Source: a bacterium (GTDB taxonomy: Bacteria; Bacteroidota; Bacteroidia; B-17B0; Aurantibacillaceae). Taken from it: a DNA stretch of 5,157 nucleotides. The notes below the pieces were generated by a model. The model saw only the letters and a list, made by a program, of their open reading frames with translations, was not told where the DNA came from and made no database searches. The stretch's first letter is position 1. Every line of letters begins with the position of its first letter. The stretch spans positions 1 to 5,157 of the forward strand of contig DAHXOV010000133.1 of the NCBI GenBank assembly GCA_027364695.1. The letters are read 5' to 3'. Below, piece by piece: positions 1 to 5,157 of this stretch. Position numbers and translations under genes: made by a program.

Positions 1-129
1 GTTATGCATCTTAATATGTTGTATCCTTTTCAGTGTCATTTCTCCTTCGTCATTCTGTCGACAAAGACGCCACGTGCTTACATGTCCTTTTCCATCAAGA
101 GTTATCAACCTCTTTCCTTTTTGTGCCAT
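1..129 (-). CDS. Partial hypothetical protein, N-terminal 43 residues
   Basis: An ATG at 129-127 on the minus strand opens 43 codons without a stop and runs off the left edge, so the C-terminus is missing. The visible protein begins MAQKGKRLITLDGKGHVSTW and is basic and hydrophilic. It shows no signal peptide or membrane segment. I do not recognise the family. The stretch ITLDGKGHVSTWRL loosely recalls a WD40 or beta-propeller blade, but that is too little to name it. The gene is divergent from the reductase gene at 188, with 58 bases of AT-rich DNA between the two starts. No Shine-Dalgarno sequence precedes the ATG, as for every other gene here. Support is the open frame, the plausible start and the divergent layout. 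A chance open frame of this length cannot be excluded. Confidence 0.5.
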   Translation of the reverse strand, partial: MAQKGKRLITLDGKGHVSTWRLCRQNDEGEMTLKRIQHIKMHN

Positions 130-187
130 TTCTCATAAAGAAAAAAGAACAAATCAAAAAATTAAAACAAATTTTATCTGAATCCTT

Positions 188-1123
188 ATGAAAAAATTTC
201 TCATCACAGGATCCAATGGGCTGTTAGGACAAAAACTCATTGCTATTTTACTTCAAAAAAAACACGCCATTATTGCTACTTCCAGAGGCAAAGACAGATT
301 AAATATACAACACCCCAACTATTATTATGAAGAAATGGATATTGCACACTTTGCCCACACCCAATATGTTATAGAAAAATATTTACCAGATGTTATCATC
401 AATACCGCTGCTATGACAAATGTAGATGCCTGTGAACTTAATCCTTACGAATGCTATATGCAAAACACCAAATCCGTAGAACATCTTACCGCCATATTAT
501 CTACTTTACAAAATAACAATTACACCCCTCATCTCATTCATCTTTCCACTGACTTTATATTTGATGGTACAAAAAAGATGTTGATCGAAGAAGATAGCCC
601 TCATCCACTCAGTGTATATGCAAAAAGCAAGATGGAAGCAGAAAAAATCGTTCAACGTTCACTCCTCAAAAAATGGGCAATAGTGCGTACTATTCTCGTC
701 TATGGGCTAGCAAAAAATATGAGCAGAACCAACATCATTCTTTGGATTAAACAATCCTTAGAACAAAACAAAACAATATCCATCGTAACAGATCAGTATC
801 GTACCCCTACATTAGCCGAAGACCTTGCCAATGGCTGCATTCTCATTGCAGAAAAAGATGCTACAGGTATCTTTAACATTAGTGGTAAGGACTTTATGAG
901 CATTTACGATCTCGCCTGCAAAGTGGCTGATTTCTTCCATTTAAATAAAAATTTAATTCAATCATCCAAAAGTACGGATATACAACAGCCTGCCAAACGC
1001 CCACCCATCACAGGATTAGATATCACAAAAGCCCAAAAAATACTCGGCTACCATCCTCATTCTTTTGAACAAGGGCTACAAATTATTGCTGACCAACTTC
1101 AACAAACATCTGCGAATGCCTAA
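188..1123 (+). CDS. RmlD-like NAD(P)-dependent sugar reductase (extended SDR)
   Basis: This 311-residue protein is a cytoplasmic extended short-chain dehydrogenase/reductase of the RmlD (dTDP-4-dehydrorhamnose reductase) type. The N-terminal Rossmann nucleotide-binding loop is TGSNGLLG (residues 7-14). NTAA (72-75) is followed by the VDACE segment (79-83), matching the RmlD pattern. STD (120-122) and YAKSK (Y144, K148) supply the Ser/Thr-Tyr-Lys catalytic set. DQYRTPT (202-208) and RPPITGLD (271-278) match the substrate-side motifs of RmlD. Length is close to the usual 290-300 residues. RmlD reduces dTDP-4-keto-L-rhamnose to dTDP-L-rhamnose, but no rmlA, rmlB or rmlC lies in the window, so the actual substrate is uncertain; a MAT2B-like or other nucleotide-sugar reductase is possible. 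The ATG at 188 places the glycine-rich loop at the expected distance from the N-terminus. It is the first gene of the rightward cluster, and its stop codon lies inside the start of mutL. Confidence 0.88.
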   Translation: MKKFLITGSNGLLGQKLIAILLQKKHAIIATSRGKDRLNIQHPNYYYEEMDIAHFAHTQYVIEKYLPDVIINTAAMTNVDACELNPYECYMQNTKSVEHLTAILSTLQNNNYTPHLIHLSTDFIFDGTKKMLIEEDSPHPLSVYAKSKMEAEKIVQRSLLKKWAIVRTILVYGLAKNMSRTNIILWIKQSLEQNKTISIVTDQYRTPTLAEDLANGCILIAEKDATGIFNISGKDFMSIYDLACKVADFFHLNKNLIQSSKSTDIQQPAKRPPITGLDITKAQKILGYHPHSFEQGLQIIADQLQQTSANA

Positions 1124-2924
1124 CGTCATCCAATTACTTCCTGAACACATTGCAAGTAAGATAGCGGCAGGTGAAGTGATTCAAAGACCTGCTTCTGTAT
1201 TCAAAGAATTGGTAGAAAATTCAATAGATGCCCAATCCATTCAAATATCTATTGTATTAAAAGACGGTGGAAAATCTTTGTTACAAGTTACAGATAATGG
1301 CATTGGAATGAGCCCCGAAGATGCCCGCATGTGCTTCGAAAAACACGCTACCTCAAAAATTAAGAGCATAGACGATATCTTTAATATTCTCACAAAAGGA
1401 TTTAGAGGTGAAGCGCTCGCTAGTATCGCCGCCGTCTCTAAAGTAGAACTAAAAACCAAAACACAAGATACCGAACTAGGTACTAGAATTATCATTGAAG
1501 ATAATAAGGTTCTTATCAACGAACCATCTGCTTGCCCAAAAGGGACGACCATCAGCGTACAAAACTTATTTTTTAATCTTCCCGCAAGAAAAAATTTTCT
1601 CAAAGAAGATAGTACTGAATTAAAATATATTTTAGATGAGTTTGAACGTTTGGCCATACCACATTACAATATACAATTTTCTCTTATTCATCAAGACAAA
1701 ACATTATTCAAACTACCTGCCGTCAATAATTTGTTTGCACGAATAGAATATTTCATAGATAGCTCTTCAAAAGAAAAATTCATCAGTATTCATGATACCA
1801 CACCTGCTTTTGAATTAAAAGCATATATTGGTAGCCCCGAAATAGCTCGTAAAAAAAGAACGCACCAAATGATTTTTATCAATGCTCGTTATGTAAAAAA
1901 CAACTTTCTTTCTCATGCTGTTTACGAAGCATTCAAAGGTACCATTCCCCCCGGCCATCACCCTCAATTCTTTCTCTTTTTTAATATCAATCCCTCCCGA
2001 ATAGATTGGAACATACATCCTGCCAAAATTGAAGCGCGTTTGTTGGATGAAAAAATGATTTATTCCTTCCTTGTCAGTGTCATTAAAAAGGGGCTTGGTG
2101 TATCAGGTATTACCAACACACTGGATTTTTCGCAACCTACTGAAATTGATATAAGAGATATTGACCCAAAAAAGATCGCCCCACCTCCATCTATTAAAAT
2201 AGATCCTCACTACAACCCATTTAAATCAGAAACAAAACCATCTTCTCCATCCAAAATATCCTCTCAAACATGGGATGAATACTATAAAATTTTTCAGCAA
2301 AATAAAACAGAACATCAAGCTATATCTGAACAGAGACAATTTGAAGTAAATTCAAAAAGTATTGACTCATTAGAGTGCTTTCAATGGTTAAATAGATATA
2401 TTATTTGCAATGCCAATGAACAATTCCTCATCATTGACCAGCACAGGGCACACGAAACCATTGTTTATCATGTCGTTAAAAACCAACGTCATTCCATTAC
2501 TTCCCAGACATTACTTATACCTATTCATATTGATCTGTCTCCTAACGATTTTATATTACTAACAGAACTTTTACCTGTATTTCGAGACAATGGTTTTGAT
2601 ATGGAAGAATTTGGTCACAACTCTGTTATAGTGAATGCCTATCCTCATTTTATTGATACCAATGAAATCAAAGAAATCATAGAAAATACGCTTGAAAATT
2701 TTCGCATCAATCAAATCGCTGAAAGCAAAGATATAAAAGAAAATTTTTATATGTCTATAGCCCGGAGTAGCGCAGTAAAGCAGGGGCAGATACTCTCAAG
2801 ACCTGAAATGATTCGACTGGTTGAACGATTATTTTCTCTTCAAAATTATACTTTTTCTCCATCAGGAAAAAGAATTGTCAAAGCAATTACAAGGGATGAA
2901 ATATCCGCTTACTTTAAAAAATAA
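1116..2924 (+). CDS. mutL: DNA mismatch repair protein MutL
   Basis: MutL is the dimeric ATPase that couples MutS mismatch recognition to strand incision and excision. The 602-residue product has the N-terminal GHKL ATPase: AAGEVIQRPAS (17-27), KELVENSIDA (30-39, catalytic E31 and Mg-binding N35 by analogy with E. coli E29 and N33), DNGIGM (60-65), TSKI (79-82) and GFRGEAL (95-101). A transducer domain reaches about residue 330. A proline-rich linker (about 335-415) contains HYNPF (365-369), and a C-terminal dimerisation domain follows. The C-terminal metal site is incomplete: DQHRAHE (441-447) is present, but the last Glu of DQHA(X)2E(X)4E is H452. QTLLIP (464-469) is kept, while the Cys- and His-bearing ACKSAIK and CPHGRP motifs read ARSSAVK (549-555) and SPSGKR (581-586). 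The start is placed at 1116 because MPNVIQLLPEHIASKIAAGE is the canonical N-terminus; an in-frame ATG at 1065 would add 17 unrelated residues inside the previous gene. The ATGCCTAA overlap suggests translational coupling to the upstream reductase. Confidence 0.97.
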   Translation: MPNVIQLLPEHIASKIAAGEVIQRPASVFKELVENSIDAQSIQISIVLKDGGKSLLQVTDNGIGMSPEDARMCFEKHATSKIKSIDDIFNILTKGFRGEALASIAAVSKVELKTKTQDTELGTRIIIEDNKVLINEPSACPKGTTISVQNLFFNLPARKNFLKEDSTELKYILDEFERLAIPHYNIQFSLIHQDKTLFKLPAVNNLFARIEYFIDSSSKEKFISIHDTTPAFELKAYIGSPEIARKKRTHQMIFINARYVKNNFLSHAVYEAFKGTIPPGHHPQFFLFFNINPSRIDWNIHPAKIEARLLDEKMIYSFLVSVIKKGLGVSGITNTLDFSQPTEIDIRDIDPKKIAPPPSIKIDPHYNPFKSETKPSSPSKISSQTWDEYYKIFQQNKTEHQAISEQRQFEVNSKSIDSLECFQWLNRYIICNANEQFLIIDQHRAHETIVYHVVKNQRHSITSQTLLIPIHIDLSPNDFILLTELLPVFRDNGFDMEEFGHNSVIVNAYPHFIDTNEIKEIIENTLENFRINQIAESKDIKENFYMSIARSSAVKQGQILSRPEMIRLVERLFSLQNYTFSPSGKRIVKAITRDEISAYFKK

Positions 2925-2933
2925 TACAATACA

Positions 2934-3656
2934 ATGAATACGCTTAGAATTCCTCCTGTAACACTCAATTTTTTAATCATAAATACTCTGCTTTACCTTT
3001 TAAAGATGGTATTTTTATACAAATATGATATAGATATTGCAGAATACTTAGGATTAAGGTATTTGATGTCCAATGAGTTTCACTGGTACCAATTGATTAC
3101 TTATATGTTTATTCATGGCAATGAAATGCACTTGTTTTTCAATATGTTTGCTCTATGGATGTTTGGACCTCTATTAGAAAATATATGGGGGAGCAAAAAA
3201 TTTATTATTTACTATGTTTTTTGTGGACTTGGAGCAGCGCTTACTCAATATGCTTTTTATTATTACAGTATTCATCCTTTTGTTGATAAACTAGATGGTT
3301 TTTACAATGAGATAATGCAAATACACGATGAAAGTATTCGTGCGCAGTACATAACAGAATGGACGAAAAGAATCAATGAACTCTATGACAGTATGGTCGT
3401 TATAGGTGCATCAGGCGCTATATATGGTCTTTTAGCCGCCTACGGTGTACTATTTCCCAATTCATATTTTTATATTTACTTTATAATGCCCATCAAAGCC
3501 AAATGGTTCGTCATTCTTTATGGTTTAATAGAACTTTTTACAGGTATTTTTACAGAAGATAATGTAGCACACTTTGCTCACCTTGGGGGCATGATAGTGG
3601 GTATATTATGGGTGTGGATTTGGAAAAGAAAAAATAAGCACCTTTTTTTTACCTGA
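2934..3656 (+). CDS. Rhomboid family intramembrane serine protease (first of two)
   Basis: Rhomboids are polytopic inner-membrane proteases that cut substrate transmembrane helices. This 240-residue protein has the expected six-helix core, at about 11-29, 65-85, 89-111, 155-175, 189-205 and 210-229. The HxxxN motif is in helix 2 (H66, N70), the nucleophile is S160 in GASG (158-161), and the partner His is H213 in AHFAHLGG (212-219), aligned with H254 of E. coli GlpG. All catalytic residues are therefore present. About 40 hydrophilic residues (113-153) lie between helices 3 and 4, longer than in GlpG and predicted partly helical. The gene starts 9 bases after the mutL stop, so co-transcription is very likely. 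It ends in a short basic tail (KRKNKHLFFT) encoded partly by a run of eight T. The natural substrate cannot be inferred from the sequence. Confidence 0.93.
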   Translation: MNTLRIPPVTLNFLIINTLLYLLKMVFLYKYDIDIAEYLGLRYLMSNEFHWYQLITYMFIHGNEMHLFFNMFALWMFGPLLENIWGSKKFIIYYVFCGLGAALTQYAFYYYSIHPFVDKLDGFYNEIMQIHDESIRAQYITEWTKRINELYDSMVVIGASGAIYGLLAAYGVLFPNSYFYIYFIMPIKAKWFVILYGLIELFTGIFTEDNVAHFAHLGGMIVGILWVWIWKRKNKHLFFT

Positions 3657-3683
3657 TTTTAATTTTATCGTATAACTATTGCT

Positions 3684-4568
3684 ATGAGAGATTATTACAA
3701 TAAAACATGGCGCCAATTGACGAATAGCAATTACCTTACCATTCTTTTGGTACTCAACTTTACTTTATTTGTACTCGTGAATCTCTCATTACACATTTTC
3801 AGATTAGATATCACGCCTTATTTAGCCATGCCGCTTAATGAATTTAAATTGTTATATAAGCCATGGACCTTACTCACCTACATGTTTCTTCATACTGATT
3901 TTTTTCATTTATTGTTTAATGTTTTGTTGCTTTATTTTGCAGGGACTTTGTTCCAAAGTATATTAGGAGAAAAAAGATTACTTTATCTTTATGTTATGAG
4001 CGGTTTGGCAGGCGCTTTGTTTTTATTAGTTACTCAGTTGATATTTCCATCTTTGAGTGGTGCTTATCTTATGGGCGCTTCGGCAGCAGTAATGGGTATT
4101 ATAGCGGCTCAAGCCATTTATACTCCAGATTATCAGGTACAATTATTTTTTTTGATTCAATTACCATTCAAATATTTTGCAGTCATTACTTTTATACTTA
4201 GCACGCTACTCGATTTCTCATTCAATACAGGTGGAAAGGTTACTCATATTGGAGGTGCCCTCTTCGGATTGATTTATGCCTATTATCTCAAAAAAGGAAC
4301 TGATTTAAGAGACATATCTATATTCAGAAGAAAAAAAAATAAAAATATTAATAGCCCAACATACCTTGATACATACTCTAATAGTAGCAGAGAATATGGT
4401 GCATCGCTGTTTATAATTAATCGTATAAAAGAAAAAAGAATGATAAAGAAATTCAAAAATGATGATGAATATCTTGACTATCTTTTAGATAAAATTTCTA
4501 TTAAAGGCTACCATTCTCTCACCAAAGAAGAAAAAGACGATTTAATCAGAATATCTCAAAGTAAATAA
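3684..4568 (+). CDS. Rhomboid family intramembrane serine protease with cytoplasmic C-terminal domain (second of two)
   Basis: A 294-residue rhomboid protease. Membrane helices lie at about 17-37, 72-91, 97-122, 127-145, 162-180 and 185-203. The HxxxN motif is H75-N79, the nucleophile is S133 in GASA (131-134), and the catalytic His is H188 in THIGGALFG (187-195). The dyad is intact, so an active protease is expected. Loop 1 carries PWTLLTYMFLH (60-70), the usual rhomboid region before helix 2. After the core comes about 90 residues of hydrophilic tail: a basic, Asn/Ser-rich linker (about 213-257), then a compact acidic/basic segment with DEYLDYLLDKIS (260-271) and YHSLTKEEKDDL (276-287). This end resembles the small C-terminal domain of Bacteroidota rhomboids that I recall as DUF6576; that name is from memory. 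Identity to the neighbouring rhomboid is low outside the motifs, so this is an old duplication or an independent paralogue. It starts 27 bases after the first rhomboid and appears to end the cluster. Confidence 0.92.
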   Translation: MRDYYNKTWRQLTNSNYLTILLVLNFTLFVLVNLSLHIFRLDITPYLAMPLNEFKLLYKPWTLLTYMFLHTDFFHLLFNVLLLYFAGTLFQSILGEKRLLYLYVMSGLAGALFLLVTQLIFPSLSGAYLMGASAAVMGIIAAQAIYTPDYQVQLFFLIQLPFKYFAVITFILSTLLDFSFNTGGKVTHIGGALFGLIYAYYLKKGTDLRDISIFRRKKNKNINSPTYLDTYSNSSREYGASLFIINRIKEKRMIKKFKNDDEYLDYLLDKISIKGYHSLTKEEKDDLIRISQSK

Positions 4569-4655
4569 TATCGTTCTTTTAATTGTCTTATTAAAACACA
4601 ACTTTCAGATACAATTCCTTCAAAAATAAATACAACGATTTTTTTTCTTACTAAG

Positions 4656-4728
4656 TAAGATAAATGGTAAGTATTAGGATTTCGTAATATGTCAATTTCA
4701 TCTAACCAATACTTAATAATCTATCTTA
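4656..4728. repeat. Imperfect inverted repeat in intergenic gap
   Basis: The 211-base gap between the second rhomboid and the permease (4569-4779) holds no convincing gene. It does hold a dyad: the left arm 4656-4675 pairs with the right arm 4708-4728. TAAGATA (4656-4662) pairs with TATCTTA (4722-4728), and TAAGTATT (4668-4675) pairs with AATACTTA (4708-4715). The intervening 5 and 6 bases are mostly mismatched, and the central loop is 32 bases. No T-tract directly follows the right arm, so it is not a standard intrinsic terminator. It could be an operator, an RNA hairpin in the permease leader, or chance in AT-rich DNA. A smaller perfect hairpin, CTTAC-TAA-GTAAG, overlaps its left edge at 4647-4659. 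Confidence 0.5.
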
Positions 4729-4779
4729 AGGTTTCTAATTAATTTTTTATTACTTTTAGCCCCTCTTTTTATTTGACCT

Positions 4780-5157
4780 GTGGGAAAATACATTTTATCA
4801 AAACTTCTTTACTCCCTTGTTATATTATGGGGTGTTATTACAGTGATTTTCTTCTTATTCAATGTTCTTCCTGGCGACCCTGCCACTATCATGCTGGGGC
4901 AAAGAGCCAATAAAGAGCAAGTGGAAGCGATTCATAAAGATTTAGGGCTTGACCTCCCTATTTTTACGCAGTATTTTTTATACCTCAATGATCTATCCCC
5001 CATCTCCATACACCATGCAGAAAACATAAATTCTCACTGGTACTTTGATCCTGAAAAATACACGGGCTTTACCCTTTTGGCAATAGATAACAAAAAAATA
5101 ACTGTCAAAGTTCCCTATCTCCGCCGTTCTTATATTTCTAAAAGACCTGTATCGGAT
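4780..5157 (+). CDS. ABC transporter permease, DppB/OppB type, partial (N-terminal 126 residues)
   Basis: This is the N-terminal part of an inner-membrane permease of the peptide/nickel ABC uptake family (BPD_transp_1 type). It runs off the right edge in frame. The first transmembrane helix (about 5-30) leads into LFNVLPGDPATIMLGQRA (26-43), the family's hallmark PGDPA segment. The conserved LGLDLPIFTQYFLYL (55-69) follows. Usual DppB proteins then go quickly to a Gly-Asp-Leu-Gly stretch. Here about 50 residues rich in aromatic and charged positions (70-120) come instead, ending PYLRRSYISKRPVSD; I associate such a periplasmic insert with Bacteroidota permeases. The start is GTG at 4780: an in-frame TGA at 4774-4776 sits just two codons upstream, and no other start lies before the first helix. 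No Shine-Dalgarno sequence is visible. The 211-base gap suggests its own promoter. The transported substrate cannot be determined. Confidence 0.9.
   Translation, partial: MGKYILSKLLYSLVILWGVITVIFFLFNVLPGDPATIMLGQRANKEQVEAIHKDLGLDLPIFTQYFLYLNDLSPISIHHAENINSHWYFDPEKYTGFTLLAIDNKKITVKVPYLRRSYISKRPVSD

Noticed and set aside
130..187. Bacteroidota-type promoter (TTTG about 19-21 bases before TAnnTTTG) in the divergent gap
   Set aside because: Only partial matches such as TTGATTTG on the minus strand were found, with no correctly spaced upstream element, so no promoter is called.
255..262. Run of eight A early in the reductase gene as a contingency (phase-variable) tract
   Set aside because: A-runs of this length are expected in Lys-rich coding sequence at this base composition, and the reading frame is intact.
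1241..1657. Minus-strand open frame of 138 codons opposite mutL
   Set aside because: It lies wholly within the conserved ATPase-coding part of mutL on the other strand, has no recognisable domain, and is explained as a shadow of the real gene.
1815..2018. Minus-strand open frame of 67 codons opposite mutL
   Set aside because: It is antisense to the mutL transducer domain, with no motif or sensible context.
3643..3650. Run of eight T near the end of the first rhomboid gene as a phase-variation or frameshift site
   Set aside because: Slippage would change only the last few residues after the sixth helix. The two rhomboid genes are separated by stop codons in the shared frame, so no fusion is produced.
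4639..4659. Possible intrinsic terminator: T8 run next to the hairpin CTTAC-TAA-GTAAG
   Set aside because: The T-run is on the wrong side of the hairpin for a plus-strand terminator, the equivalent on the minus strand is an A-run, and the 5-bp stem is AT-rich and weak.
4570..4660. Stop-free minus-strand stretch of about 31 codons (reading RKKIVVFIFEGIVSESCVL and onward)
   Set aside because: It has no ATG start, would need a frameshift at the run of eight A (minus strand) to extend, and matches no family I know. Such stretches are common in AT-rich spacers, though a decayed gene remnant cannot be wholly excluded.

Overview
The window is AT-rich DNA, probably from a member of the Bacteroidota. 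Four things point there: no start codon has a Shine-Dalgarno sequence; mutL is followed by two rhomboid protease genes, an order I recall from that phylum; the MutL carries a DQHRAHE-type C-terminal motif with a proline-rich linker; and the last gene is a DppB-type permease with an extra segment after its first membrane helix that I associate with Bacteroidota. The genus cannot be read from the sequence. Nothing here looks like a phage, insertion sequence, CRISPR array, tRNA or rRNA.

Layout. At the left edge a short reading frame of unknown function runs leftward out of the window (129 to 1, minus strand). A 58-base AT-rich divergent gap separates it from a tight rightward cluster: an RmlD-like short-chain dehydrogenase/reductase (188-1123), mutL (1116-2924, overlapping the previous gene by 8 bases), a first rhomboid intramembrane protease (2934-3656, 9 bases later), and a second rhomboid protease with a cytoplasmic C-terminal extension (3684-4568, 27 bases later). 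The spacing suggests one transcript. A 211-base gap containing an imperfect inverted repeat follows. The window then ends inside a peptide/nickel-type ABC transporter permease gene (4780-5157 onward) that begins with GTG.

How the genes relate. Only the shared transcription is suggested by the sequence. MutL acts in DNA mismatch repair, the reductase is probably a nucleotide-sugar enzyme, and the two rhomboids are membrane proteases with intact Ser/His dyads. No common pathway is apparent, so this looks like a housekeeping cluster, not a dedicated new system. The points most worth a second look are the degenerate endonuclease metal site in MutL, the contrasting architectures of the two adjacent rhomboids, and the unexplained dyad in the final intergenic gap.
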